A stretch of DNA of 21,152 nt, taken from the NCBI GenBank assembly GCA_015655485.1, contig JAATEZ010000301.1:1-21152 (forward strand). The letters run 5' to 3'. Position numbers and translations under genes: made by a program. The stretch comes from Lactobacillales bacterium. Its GTDB lineage: Bacteria; Bacillota; Bacilli; Lactobacillales; Vagococcaceae. Shown one piece after another: positions 6,962 through 15,401 of this stretch. Numbering within the stretch: position 1 is the stretch's first letter; every line of letters begins with the position of its first letter. Below the pieces are notes generated by a model that did not search any database, was not told where the DNA came from, and saw only the letters and a program-made list of their open reading frames with translations.

Positions 6962-8776
6962 ATGAGTCAAGCGCAGCAATTGCCATCACGAAGTGAATTG
7001 CCTCAAGAGTTGACTTGGGATCTAGAAAAAATTTTTGTAGATTTAGCTGCTTTCGATGAGGCTTATCAGGAGTTACAAACAAAATTGATAGAAGGCGAAC
7101 AGTTTAAAGGCGCTTTAGGACAAAGTGCTGAGTAATTTCAAGGAGCGATTGAATTTATTCTATCAGTTTATCGCAAGCTGGAAGTACTTTATGTCTATGC
7201 TCACCAGAAAAATGATCAGGATACCACGAATACTTTTTATCAAGGAGTGTATAGCCGTGCGGGAAGTCTAGTTGCACAAGTCAGTGAAACGTTATCTTGG
7301 TTTGAACCCGAACTTTTGCATTTATCTGATCAAAAGCTAGCAAGTTATTTTATAGAAAAGCCTGATTTAGAAATATATAGACATTTTATTGATACGATTT
7401 TAAGCGCACGTCCACATGTTCTTTCTAGTTCAGAGGAAGCTCTGCTGGCAGGGGCCGGTGAAATTCTTGATACGGCAGCGAATACTTTTAGTCTTTTAAA
7501 CAATTCCGATTTGAAATTTCCGATTGTAGAAAATGAAAAAGGCGAGAAAATCCAGCTGACGCATGGAATCTATGGACAACTCATGGAAAGTACTGATCGA
7601 AAGATTCGTAAAGGTGCTTTTGAGGGAATGTACAGTGTTTATTCTCAATTTAAGAACACTTTTGCAATGACTTTGTCTTCACATGTGAAAACACATAATT
7701 ATCAGAGTAAAGTGAGAAGGTATCCTACCGCTAGAGAGGCGGCTCTTAGTAAAAACCATATTCCTGAGAGTGTGTATGACAATTTGATCGAGGTTGTCAG
7801 GAAAAATTTACCTTTACTTCATCGGTATGTTGCGTTGCGGAAGAAGTTGTTAAATGTAGATGAATTGCATATGTACGATATGTACACACCCATTTTAGGA
7901 GAAGCTCCGATAAAGTATACATATGCTGAAGCTAAAATAAAGGTTTTAGAAGCACTGGAACCGCTGGGTATAGAATATCTGTCTATTGTAGAGAAAGCTT
8001 TTGAGGACCGTTGGATCGACGTTATTGAGAATCAGGGGAAACGGAGCGGAGCTTATTCATCAGGTTGTTATGATACAGATCCTTATATTTTGCTGAACTG
8101 GCATGATAGCCTAGATCAGTTATATACACTAGTTCATGAAATGGGACATAGTGTTCATAGTTATTTTACTAGGCACGGTCAGCCTTATGTTTACGGCGAT
8201 TATTCTATTTTTTTAGCAGAGATCGCTTCTACGACGAATGAAAATATTTTGACAGAGTATCTTTTAAAAACAGAAAAAGAACCGAAAGTGCGTGCTTTTG
8301 TTTTAAATCATTACTTAGATGGGTTTAAGGGCACGATCTTCAGACAGACACAGTTTGCAGAGTTCGAACATTTTATTCATTTAGAAGATGCCAAAGGGAC
8401 GCCGCTGACTAGTGATTTTATCAATGACTATTATAGTGATTTAAACGCAGAATATTATGGACCGGAAGTCGTCCGGGATCCTGAGATCGCGCTAGAGTGG
8501 TCCCGTATCCCTCATTTTTATTCGAATTATTATGTTTACCAGTATGCTACTGGTTTTTCGGCTGCCTCGGCTTTGGCAGACAGAATTGTGGCAAAAGAGA
8601 ATGGCGCTTTAGAACAATACTTAAATTATTTGAAATCCGGCAGCAGTGATTATCCTATTGAGGTAATGAAAAAGGCTGGAGTAGATATGACAGAAGCGGT
8701 TTATATCGAAGCCGCAATGGCCAGTTTTGAAAAACGTCTGGAACAATTAGAAGAACTAATAAGTGAATTGAAATAA
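6962..8776 (+). pseudogene. pepF: Oligoendopeptidase F (M3B) interrupted by an in-frame stop
   Basis: PepF is a cytoplasmic zinc metallopeptidase that cleaves oligopeptides of about 7-17 residues. ATG 6962 follows GGGAGGAAA; the N-terminus SRSELPQELTWDLEKIF is typical. TAA at 7133-7135 ends the frame at codon 58. The same frame then resumes with normal family sequence (AIEFILSVYRKLEVLYVYAH) and runs open to 8776, for 604 codons in all, about the family's usual length. The zinc site HEMGH is at codons 392-396, so the catalytic domain is intact. A single base change from GAA or CAA could explain the TAA. Restart at GTG 7247 would give a 509-residue protein lacking the N-terminal lobe, with AAGGAG abutting the codon, so it is unlikely to start well. 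Readthrough or a sequencing error cannot be excluded. Confidence 0.9.
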
Positions 8777-8784
8777 AGTGAAAA

Positions 8785-8838
8785 AAATAAGCTTCTTCAC
8801 ATAAAATCATTGTCTGGTGAAGAGGCTTATTTTTTTTA
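8785..8838. terminator. Bidirectional terminator between pepF and spxH
   Basis: AAATAAGC (8785-8792) plus TCTTCAC (8794-8800) pairs with GTGAAGA (8817-8823) plus GCTTATTT (8825-8832), joined by a T-G pair. A T-run follows on the plus strand and an A-run precedes it, so it can serve both converging genes. Confidence 0.9.
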
Positions 8839-8846
8839 TTATAGTT

Positions 8847-9479
8847 TTAAATCAAGTGTAGCCGCTCTCGATGGATCCCGGTTTTTTGTTCATCAAAATG
8901 CAGTTGGCAACTGTCAGAATCAGTTTTAAAAAGATCCTCTATCACCTCAAGCGATGAACAATCCTCAACCAACACCCCAAAATCACGATTGCAGGAGTAG
9001 TTAAAGACCACCGCAGAAGGATGCATTTTTATCCCCATTTCATTTGCGATACGTTGATCAGAAGCGAAAGAATCCTTCACAAAGTCGGAAGCTCTGTCTA
9101 ATTGGAACATATGCTCATCGGCTCCAATCGTTTGGATGATTTCTTGTACTAATTCTGGAGAATATTTTCTTTTATTTATAGCCACTGCTTCCTGTAATTT
9201 AAATAAAAAAATACGACCCATTCGATTTCCTTGAAGTTGCAGAGCTTTATAGTCAAGTGAAGCAGAATATATCGTTTCAAAAACATGATTATATTCTTGT
9301 TTTTTGTTCGATGTTTGCGCTTCTTGGTGCATCATCATTTGAACGGTTTGCAGATTTACAAGAGGAATGATCCTGAACTGTACTTTTTTCTTCTCTTTCG
9401 TGACCAGTTTTAAAATCTTCTTTTCTGCATCAAGGCAAATTCCACCTAATGGATTAATAAAAAGATAGACTTCAATCAT
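8847..9479 (-). CDS. spxH: ClpXP adaptor protein SpxH (YjbH family)
   Basis: SpxH/YjbH binds Spx and speeds its degradation by ClpXP, keeping Spx low without stress. The 210-residue protein has a DsbA-like thioredoxin fold: it opens MIEVYLFINPLGGICLDAEK, continues with a helical insert, and ends in a conserved segment MHPSAVVFNY. B. subtilis YjbH has a CxxC motif near the N-terminus; here the place reads GGIC, leaving only Cys15, as in other lactic acid bacterial forms, so disulfide exchange is doubtful. GGAGGAAAAACC precedes ATG 9479. The neighbours match the Bacillus yjbH-yjbK-yjbM-nadK-yjbO cluster, without the yjbI globin. It shares a terminator with pepF. The spxA gene it would control lies about 4 kb away. 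Confidence 0.85.
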   Translation of the reverse strand: MIEVYLFINPLGGICLDAEKKILKLVTKEKKKVQFRIIPLVNLQTVQMMMHQEAQTSNKKQEYNHVFETIYSASLDYKALQLQGNRMGRIFLFKLQEAVAINKRKYSPELVQEIIQTIGADEHMFQLDRASDFVKDSFASDQRIANEMGIKMHPSAVVFNYSCNRDFGVLVEDCSSLEVIEDLFKTDSDSCQLHFDEQKTGIHRERLHLI

Positions 9480-9764
9480 GGTTTTTCCTCCGTTCCACTT
9501 TTTGTATTAAGAAAGACGCCTCTATGGTTCATGAGTAACTTTATCAGAAAATATGTGAAAAATGAAGTGATACGCTCAAAAATCCAGTTGAGTTCAAAGC
9601 GGCAAATTATAGAAGGTTTATCTTTACTGAGCTTATTTTCTATACGAAACAAAAAAGCAAGAGCAAGTTATCAGCCTCTTTTTTTGCACAAACTTAAAAA
9701 TCAAACAGCTGGATTTGATATTAGGATATTTTCATCATTTTAAAGTTGAAAATTATTAAGTAAA
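9480..9764. other. Intergenic region between spxH and the CYTH gene
   Basis: This 285-base stretch lies between two minus-strand genes. A 70-codon plus-strand frame at 9531-9743 has no ribosome binding site and no recognisable sequence. On the minus strand a weak hairpin (GAGG/CTCTT region, 9659-9680) followed by six T residues (9656-9651) could end CYTH transcription. TATAAT at 9611-9606 could be the -10 of an spxH promoter, but has no good -35. Bacillus has a globin gene (yjbI) at this place; I find no trace of it. Confidence 0.4.
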
Positions 9765-10355
9765 TCAGCAGTCGGTCAGTTTCTGGACGCTTTTCAGCAT
9801 TCTTTGGACTTTATTTAAAGCAGGACGATGAGGAATATTTTGTGTGTTTAAAAAATCTTTAAAAATCCGTTCGCTTTGTGTAGATTCTGCAAATTCCATT
9901 TCTAATTCATAATCGTGTTCTTGTCCATACCAACTTTCATCCAGAACTAAAAGCGATTTATCCAACTGAATTTCTGCTCGTTCCGTCTTTAATTGTCCAA
10001 TCATTTGGAGACTACTGAGATCGATCCTATAATCTTGCAATTTTTTTGCCACGGAGCCATCTTCTGGAATCTTTTTTTGCTGAATATACTCCAGGGCTTC
10101 TGCTTTTTTTAGTAGATCTGTGGTTTCTAGCAGTCCGCTTGCAGCGGGCGATTTCAGTGTTAACTCAGCGTTCTCAACTTTTATGCGAATACGCAATCCC
10201 ATTTTTTGCTTTTTTAATTCACCGCTAGAAGTATCAAAATAACAATTTAGTTGTGAAAAAAAATGTTGCTTTGGTATCTGAAAATGCAGAATCAAAGAAT
10301 GATACTCCGCTTGAGTTAATAAATTTTTATATTCGATCTCAATGGTTTCGGTCAT
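9765..10355 (-). CDS. CYTH domain protein (YjbK type)
   Basis: CYTH proteins form a tunnel that binds triphosphate groups with metal ions; members include thiamine triphosphatases, class IV adenylate cyclases and inorganic triphosphatases. The 196-residue protein shows the signature Glu6-x-Glu8-x-Lys10, RIRIK at 55-59, ELTLKSP at 64-70, LVLDESWYG around 136-144 and ELEMEF at 150-155, so all charged tunnel strands are present. AAGGAG lies 6 bases before ATG 10355. It is divergent from relQ, the same pairing as yjbK and yjbM of Bacillus. This recurring link suggests a role around nucleotide or polyphosphate metabolism, but the true substrate is not known from sequence. Confidence 0.9.
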   Translation of the reverse strand: MTETIEIEYKNLLTQAEYHSLILHFQIPKQHFFSQLNCYFDTSSGELKKQKMGLRIRIKVENAELTLKSPAASGLLETTDLLKKAEALEYIQQKKIPEDGSVAKKLQDYRIDLSSLQMIGQLKTERAEIQLDKSLLVLDESWYGQEHDYELEMEFAESTQSERIFKDFLNTQNIPHRPALNKVQRMLKSVQKLTDC

Positions 10356-10388
10356 TAGGTTCTCCTTATAGGATTTCTTCTCCTATTT

Positions 10389-10417
10389 GTTTTAGCCCTT
10401 TTTTCATGTTTCGTCAA
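10389..10417 (-). promoter_or_regulatory. Putative promoter of the CYTH gene
   Basis: On the minus strand TTGACG (10417-10412, 5 of 6) is followed after 17 bases by TAAAAC (10394-10389, 4 of 6), 34 bases before the start codon. Confidence 0.5.
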
Positions 10418-10514
10418 CTAATAACCGTGTAAAAGATTTTTTTCTTTGAGACTAAATTTTTTTTGAATGATCTGTACCGAATACTGGGTGTGAAAGTAAC
10501 TTTTTTAGTTGAAG

Positions 10515-10529
10515 TATGATAAAATAAAG
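10515..10529 (+). promoter_or_regulatory. Putative -10 element of relQ promoter
   Basis: TATGATAAAATAAA (10515-10528) contains both TATGAT and an extended -10 TGaTAAAAT. No good -35 is visible. The same 14 bases occur before pepF (6916), and a shortened form, TGATAAAATA, occurs before rlmA (15371). Confidence 0.4.
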
Positions 10530-10580
10530 CTTGTGTGCAGCTGAAAAATATATAAAAAAATAAATAAAAGAGGAATTTTT

Positions 10581-11234
10581 ATGATAGAGGACTGGAATCA
10601 ATTTTTAATGCCCTATGAACAGGCTGTTAATGAACTGAAAGTGAAATTGCGTGGTATTCGCAAACAATTTCAAGAGAGCAATCAGCACACGTCTATTGAA
10701 TTTGTGACTGGACGAGTGAAACCGATTGATAGTATTTTGACAAAAGCCAAAGCGAGAAACATTCCAGAAGATCGTATTGAGATAGAGATGCAGGATATTG
10801 CCGGATTGAGAATAATGTGTCAATTTGTCGATGATATTCATGAAGTGGTAAAAATGATCAGAACACGCAAGGATATGAACGTGGTCCAAGAAAGAGATTA
10901 TATAACGAATAAGAAGCCAAGCGGTTATCGTTCCTATCACTTGGTGATCGAATACCCAGTTCAGTTGATAACTGGAGAAAAAATTATTTTTGTTGAAATT
11001 CAGATTCGAACACTATCAATGAATTTTTGGGCTACGATTGAACATTCGCTGAATTATAAATATCAGGGGGAGTTTCCTTCTGAGATCACACGACGATTAG
11101 AGAATGCGGCGGAAGCCGCATATCAATTAGATGAAGAGATGTCAAAAATCAGAGAAGAGATCCAGGAGGCGCAACATCTATTTTCTCATGGAAAAGGAAA
11201 AGATGAACGATTTCAAAAATATTTAAACAAATAA
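10581..11234 (+). CDS. relQ: Small alarmone synthetase RelQ (GTP pyrophosphokinase)
   Basis: RelQ transfers pyrophosphate from ATP to GDP or GTP to make (p)ppGpp and has no hydrolase domain. The 217-residue length fits small synthetases. Visible motifs are GRVKPIDSILTKAK (44-57, ATP-binding helix), DIAGLRIMC (72-80), the G-loop RDYITNKKPSGYRSYH (105-120) and VEIQIRTLSMNFWATIEHSL (138-157) with the catalytic Glu139. The C-terminal helices (about 170-217) match the segment that drives tetramer formation. AGAGGAA precedes ATG 10581. relQ heads a plus-strand run with nadK 39 bases downstream, a pairing kept across Firmicutes. In Enterococcus the homologue supplies basal alarmone and affects antibiotic tolerance, which is known for the family and not shown here. 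Confidence 0.95.
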   Translation: MIEDWNQFLMPYEQAVNELKVKLRGIRKQFQESNQHTSIEFVTGRVKPIDSILTKAKARNIPEDRIEIEMQDIAGLRIMCQFVDDIHEVVKMIRTRKDMNVVQERDYITNKKPSGYRSYHLVIEYPVQLITGEKIIFVEIQIRTLSMNFWATIEHSLNYKYQGEFPSEITRRLENAAEAAYQLDEEMSKIREEIQEAQHLFSHGKGKDERFQKYLNK

Positions 11235-11273
11235 TGTCCTAATAAATAGGATAAGAAAGTCAGGTAAAGGCAG

Positions 11274-12074
11274 ATGAAGATCTCTGTTTTTCATAACCAG
11301 CAATCTACATCTATTCTGTTAGCGCGCGAACTGCGCAAAAAATTGCTTGCAGCCGGAAACTCGATCTGTGAGTCTGATCCAGAGTTAGTGGTGACTGTTG
11401 GCGGGGATGGCACACTGCTGGCCGCTTTTCATCGTTATGCCCATAAACTGAATGAGTTGCGTTTTGTGGGTGTGCATACCGGTCATCTTGGGTTTTATAC
11501 GGATTGGCGTGATTACGAACTTGACGAATTGGTAGAGAGCTTATCAAATGATCAGGGGGAAAGCGTCAGTTATCCTTTGTTAGATATCAAAATAAGCTAT
11601 CAGGATGTTTCTAGGGATACTCAACATTTTTTAGCTCTCAATGAGTCTACTATAAAGCGAATGAACAGTACGATGGTCACTGATGTTTATATCAAGGATG
11701 AGCTTTTTGAACGGTTTCGAGGAGATGGTTTGTCCATCTCTACACCGACCGGGTCAACCGCCTATAACAAAAGTGCTGGGGGCGCTGTTTTACATCCTAG
11801 GATCAATGCGCTGCAATTGACAGAGATCGCTTCTTTAAATAATAGAGTCTATCGAACTTTAGGTTCCCCATTGATCATTGCCAGCGATGAATGGATTCGA
11901 ATTGAGATTTCTGAAGAGGATGAATATTTAGTCACAGTTGATCAATTGAATCTGCATCAATCTAATATTGCTGCGATCCAATATAAAATCGCAGCAGAAA
12001 GGATCCACTTTGCCAGCTATCGGCATACACATTTTTGGCGGCGTGTGAAAGACGCTTTTATTGGAGAATTATAA
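11274..12074 (+). CDS. nadK: NAD kinase
   Basis: Phosphorylates NAD+ with ATP (some members use polyphosphate) to NADP+, setting the cell's NADPH supply. The 266-residue protein is the short Gram-positive form. It shows GGDGTLL at 43-49, the NE motif at 123-124 in LALNESTIKR, and the glycine- and threonine-rich loop DGLSISTPTGSTAYNKSAGG (about 151-170), the three hallmarks of the family. ATG 11274 has AAAGG a few bases upstream. It lies in the relQ operon and is followed after 117 bases by a pseudouridine synthase gene; no clear terminator separates them. The Bacillus order yjbM-nadK-yjbO is the same. Confidence 0.96.
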   Translation: MKISVFHNQQSTSILLARELRKKLLAAGNSICESDPELVVTVGGDGTLLAAFHRYAHKLNELRFVGVHTGHLGFYTDWRDYELDELVESLSNDQGESVSYPLLDIKISYQDVSRDTQHFLALNESTIKRMNSTMVTDVYIKDELFERFRGDGLSISTPTGSTAYNKSAGGAVLHPRINALQLTEIASLNNRVYRTLGSPLIIASDEWIRIEISEEDEYLVTVDQLNLHQSNIAAIQYKIAAERIHFASYRHTHFWRRVKDAFIGEL

Positions 12075-12191
12075 CGAGAATTAGTCCAAAAATTCAAATA
12101 AAAAAACCTTAAGATCATTGTTAAAATGGCATTTTACTTTTTCTTATAAATAAATTTTGTGTGTATAAATTTGTTGATGGTGGAGGAAATC

Positions 12192-13094
12192 ATGAAATTT
12201 TCTTGGATATATGAAAAGAACAGTTCGCAACCAATCAAGATTTTTTTAAAAGAGTGCGGCATTTCCAAAAAACTATTAGCGAAAATAAAATTTCAAGGTG
12301 GAAAAATTTTATTGAATGGGCAAATCCAAAATGTTTTATTCACTTTAAATAATCACGATTTGTTAGAAATCGTGATCCCTGACGAGATTGGCCATGACAC
12401 CGTTGTTCCTATGGCAGAGCCCCTTGAGATCATTTTTGAAGATGAGCATTTTTTAATTGTGAACAAACCCGCTGGAGTGGCTTCTATTCCTTCTCAGTAT
12501 CATCCGACAGCGACTATGGCGAATCGAGTGAAATATTATTATCAGAGCCAGAATTATATTGATCAAATCATTCACGTAGTTACTCGTCTGGATCGTGATA
12601 CAACGGGATTGATGCTGTTTGCCAAACATGGTTTTGCCCACAGTCTTATGGATCAAAAATTGCGTAAGAAGCAAGTGATAAAAAAATATGTTGCTTTGGT
12701 GATTGATCAGGAGCATCATTTGAAGGCACACGACCAAATTGAGCTGCCTATTGCGCGCGACACCAACTCTTTGGTTAGACGAACGGTTTCAAATGCCGGG
12801 AAATCCGCCAAAACAGAATATTGGATGAAAAAAACTTTTTCTTCTTTTGCAGCAGTCGAAATCCAACTGCATACAGGGCGGACCCACCAGATCCGAGTCC
12901 ACTTTTCAGCGATTGGCTGTCCCTTGTTAGGAGATGATCTATACGGAGGAAGTATGGAGATGGGGATCAAAAGGCAAGCGCTCCATTGCAGCCAGCTGCG
13001 TTTTATTCATCCTTTTACAGGAGAAAATTGTTTTTTTGAACAAGCACTGCCTTGTGACATGGCTGAGATCATTCAAAGACATTCTAAAGAGTAG
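12192..13094 (+). CDS. RluD-family pseudouridine synthase (YjbO type)
   Basis: Isomerises uridine to pseudouridine in RNA, probably 23S rRNA. I start at ATG 12192 (300 residues), 6 bases after GGAGGAA; the longer frame from 12159 lacks such a site. An S4-like RNA-binding region covers about residues 14-60 (IKIFLKECGISKKLLAKIKF). The catalytic domain follows, with FLIVNKPAGVASIP (87-100), the active-site motif RLDRDTTGLMLFAK carrying Asp134, and RTHQIRVHFSAIGCPLLGD near 238-256. Specificity among RluA, RluC and RluD types cannot be read from the sequence; the Bacillus homologue in this place is called YjbO. It lies 42 bases before the mgtE start and may be cotranscribed with it. Confidence 0.92.
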   Translation: MKFSWIYEKNSSQPIKIFLKECGISKKLLAKIKFQGGKILLNGQIQNVLFTLNNHDLLEIVIPDEIGHDTVVPMAEPLEIIFEDEHFLIVNKPAGVASIPSQYHPTATMANRVKYYYQSQNYIDQIIHVVTRLDRDTTGLMLFAKHGFAHSLMDQKLRKKQVIKKYVALVIDQEHHLKAHDQIELPIARDTNSLVRRTVSNAGKSAKTEYWMKKTFSSFAAVEIQLHTGRTHQIRVHFSAIGCPLLGDDLYGGSMEMGIKRQALHCSQLRFIHPFTGENCFFEQALPCDMAEIIQRHSKE

Positions 13095-13136
13095 ATATTT
13101 AGTACAAGTATATAAAAAGAATAGGTGGGAAGCGCA

Positions 13137-14507
13137 TTGAGTGATAATCAAAATGAAACAGAAGTTCGATTTGAGCTACTACACAAACACCTTGAAACCG
13201 AAAAAATGACTGAATTTCGTGAAGAGTTTTTAGATTTGCATATCTATGACCAAGGACAGTTCTATCAAGAATTACAGCCGCAAGAGCGTCAAAGGCTATA
13301 TACTTATTTGTCACCAAAGGAAATGGCGGATATGTTTGATGTTATTGAAGAAGATAATGAAAATATCCAAGAGTATTTAAATGAAATGCGTCCGCATTAT
13401 GTAGCGGATATGCTTGCGGAAATGTATACAGATAATGCAGTGGATATTTTGAACCAACTGGGAAAAACAGAAGTTGCTAAATATTTAAGTTTCATGCTGA
13501 ACGAAAGTGTTGCCGAAATCAGAGAATTGCTTCATTATGAGGATGATACTGCGGGAGCTATCATGACCACCGAGTATGTTTCTATTGTGGCAAATCAAAC
13601 GGTTCGCTCCGCTATGTATCTCTTGAAAAAGCAAGCGGCGGTAGCAGAAACGATTTATTATATTTACGTCATAGACAATGAAGAGCGTTTGGTTGGAGTC
13701 ATTTCACTGCGGGATATCATTGTTAATGAAGATGATGCAATGATATCGGAAATAATGAGTGAGCGAGTTTTGGCAGTTAAGGTAGGCGATGATCAGGAAG
13801 ATGTTGCTAAAACGATTCGAGATTACGATTTTCTGGCAGTCCCAGTAACTGATTATGAGGATCGTCTGATTGGGATCGTTACAGTCGATGATATAATTGA
13901 TGTCATCGATGACGAAGCGGCCAGTGATTATTCCGGGTTGGCAGGAGTTGATGTAGAAGAGGTGAGCGAAAATCCTATTAAGTCCGCTTCAAAAAGGCTT
14001 CCTTGGTTGATCACCTTGCTATTTTTAGGAATGTCTACTGCTACTTTGATCTCTCGATATGAGGCTCTGGTAAGTGAGGCCAGCATTCTTGCCGTTTTTA
14101 TTTCACTAATAACCGGAACAGCCGGAAATGCTGGTACACAGTCTTTAGCGGTCGCCGTTCGTCGATTAGCTATCCAAGATGACACAGAAAAAAATTTTTT
14201 TCGTTTGATTTTAAGTGAGATATTGACCGGACTTGTGACCGGGATCGTCACGGGGGGAACCGTGATGTTGATCGTAGGTATTTGGAAAAATAATTTTATG
14301 CTGGGATTTGTAATTGGGATGGCCATGCTCTGTGCTATCACGGTGGCAAATTTGGCTGGCAGTCTGATCCCTATGGTGATGGACAAAATCGGGTTTGATC
14401 CTGCTGTGGCAAGCGGCCCGTTTATCACAACCTTAAGTGATTTGACAAGTGTGGTCATTTATTTTAATATTGCGAGTCTTTTTATGGAGTATTTTGTGGG
14501 CAAATAA
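13137..14507 (+). CDS. mgtE: Magnesium transporter MgtE
   Basis: Mg2+ channel/transporter of the inner membrane, gated by cytosolic Mg2+. The 456-residue protein has all parts in order: an N-terminal helical domain (about 1-130), two CBS domains (about 135-258, with acidic Mg2+-sensing clusters such as DDIIDVIDDE), a plug helix, and five membrane helices (about 288-450). Pore signatures TGTAGNAGTQSLAV (327-340) and DPAVASGPFITTLSD (421-435) with Asp435 are complete. I choose TTG 13137 as start, because GGTGG lies 8 bases upstream; GTG 13125 overlaps that site. The 42-base gap to the pseudouridine synthase gene leaves no room for an Mg2+ riboswitch directly before it, so regulation is probably at the protein level. 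Confidence 0.94.
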   Translation: MSDNQNETEVRFELLHKHLETEKMTEFREEFLDLHIYDQGQFYQELQPQERQRLYTYLSPKEMADMFDVIEEDNENIQEYLNEMRPHYVADMLAEMYTDNAVDILNQLGKTEVAKYLSFMLNESVAEIRELLHYEDDTAGAIMTTEYVSIVANQTVRSAMYLLKKQAAVAETIYYIYVIDNEERLVGVISLRDIIVNEDDAMISEIMSERVLAVKVGDDQEDVAKTIRDYDFLAVPVTDYEDRLIGIVTVDDIIDVIDDEAASDYSGLAGVDVEEVSENPIKSASKRLPWLITLLFLGMSTATLISRYEALVSEASILAVFISLITGTAGNAGTQSLAVAVRRLAIQDDTEKNFFRLILSEILTGLVTGIVTGGTVMLIVGIWKNNFMLGFVIGMAMLCAITVANLAGSLIPMVMDKIGFDPAVASGPFITTLSDLTSVVIYFNIASLFMEYFVGK

Positions 14508-14560
14508 AAAAATCAATCTTAAAAGCAGATTAGCAAGAGCTTTCCAGATTGATTTTTTTT
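14506..14560. terminator. Bidirectional terminator between mgtE and cutC
   Basis: A 14-bp stem pairs AAAAAAATCAATCT (14506-14519) with AGATTGATTTTTTT (14546-14559). An inner AAAGC-GCTTT stem (14522-14526, 14539-14543) lies in the loop. A- and T-runs on both sides allow use by mgtE and by cutC. Confidence 0.9.
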
Positions 14561-14587
14561 CTATTGATGAATAAGAGACTGGACTTT

Positions 14588-15229
14588 TTATAGGGAAATG
14601 ACTTTTGTTCCATGGACTTCATGGACATTCAGAGTTTTAGCTACGTCAACTGCATTTTCATCAGTGATTCCTCCGCCAGGCAGAATAGTCAAGTGGCCTT
14701 GAGCTTGTTGAATATATTTTTTTAGCCGGGCATAGTGAGTTGTGATCGGTTCATCGATAGGACCGCCATGAGTCAGGATCCTTGTAACTCCCTGTTCTGC
14801 CAGCCAATCGATCATTTTTAGAGATTCCTCTTCATTGACTAAAGCATCAAAGGCCATGTGGAAAGTGATTTGCACTCCTTCAGCTAGTTCACAAAAGTGA
14901 GTTGTTGCCTCTTTGTCGACTTGCAAATGATCTGTTAGCAAACCGAAAACAACGCCGTCTACCCCGAGTCTTTTTGCTTCAAGCAAATCTGTCTGCATAA
15001 TTTTCATTTCGGTATCATTATAATTGAAATTACCGCCACGGGGTCTGATCATAGTCATAACAGGAATTTCACGTTCATGACAATAAGCAACAGCTTCCGC
15101 GATCACACCATAACTGGGTGTTGTGCCGCCGACAGCCAGATTATCACAAAGTTCAATTCTCTTTGCACCATTTTGGATTGCTTGCGGGATATAAGTGAAA
15201 TTTTCACTACAAAATTCTTTGATCAGCAT
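14588..15229 (-). CDS. cutC: CutC family protein
   Basis: CutC is a TIM-barrel protein linked to copper homeostasis; the Enterococcus faecalis member is copper-responsive, while its biochemical activity is still debated. I place the start at ATG 15229 (213 residues), 9 bases after AAGGAG; the longer frame from 15268 has no site. Family signatures are present: KEFCSENFTYIPQAIQNGAKRIELCDNL-type opening, GGTTPSYGV, VMTMIRPRGGNFNY, a GVDGVVFGLL strand, FHMAFDAL, RILTHGG and LPGGGI near the end. It stands alone, convergent with mgtE and divergent from rlmA. Tandem GTTTAAC repeats (15274-15290) in front of it are a possible operator. Confidence 0.92.
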   Translation of the reverse strand: MLIKEFCSENFTYIPQAIQNGAKRIELCDNLAVGGTTPSYGVIAEAVAYCHEREIPVMTMIRPRGGNFNYNDTEMKIMQTDLLEAKRLGVDGVVFGLLTDHLQVDKEATTHFCELAEGVQITFHMAFDALVNEEESLKMIDWLAEQGVTRILTHGGPIDEPITTHYARLKKYIQQAQGHLTILPGGGITDENAVDVAKTLNVHEVHGTKVISL

Positions 15230-15273
15230 TTTTTTGAGCTCCTTGTCTTTTTGTGCAGCAAAACTCAATATCA

Positions 15274-15290
15274 GTTTAACATAGTTTAAC
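15274..15290 (-). repeat. Tandem GTTTAAC repeats before cutC
   Basis: GTTTAAC occurs at 15274-15280 and 15284-15290, one helical turn apart, with a related inverted copy (GTTAAAT) at 15302-15308. The cluster is 45-80 bases upstream of the cutC start and could be an operator. No known regulator is implied. Confidence 0.3.
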
Positions 15291-15370
15291 TCACAGAAGG
15301 GGTTAAATTATGTTGTGATAATTATGATTTTGCATCCAAGATCATTTTTTATCTGAAGGGCACAGAAATG

Positions 15371-15379
15371 TGATAAAAT
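15371..15379 (+). promoter_or_regulatory. Putative extended -10 of rlmA
   Basis: TGATAAAAT (15371-15379) fits an extended -10 (TG-n-TAAAAT), located 23 bases before ATG 15402. No convincing -35 is seen. Confidence 0.35.
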
Positions 15380-15401
15380 ATTTAAAGGAGTGAGAGATAC
15401 A

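Noticed and set aside
9531..9743. 70-codon plus-strand ORF between spxH and the CYTH gene
   Set aside because: It has no ribosome binding site, no recognisable sequence, and overlaps likely regulatory DNA of minus-strand genes.
9480..9764. Remnant of a yjbI-type globin gene
   Set aside because: Bacillus has a globin gene here, but no reading frame on either strand shows globin-like sequence.
12075..12191. Terminator between nadK and the pseudouridine synthase gene
   Set aside because: The AAAATG-g-CATTTT symmetry leaves a one-base loop and no proper hairpin with T-run can be built.
13095..13136. Mg2+-sensing riboswitch before mgtE
   Set aside because: Only 42 bases separate mgtE from the preceding gene, too few for an M-box, and no related structure is seen upstream.
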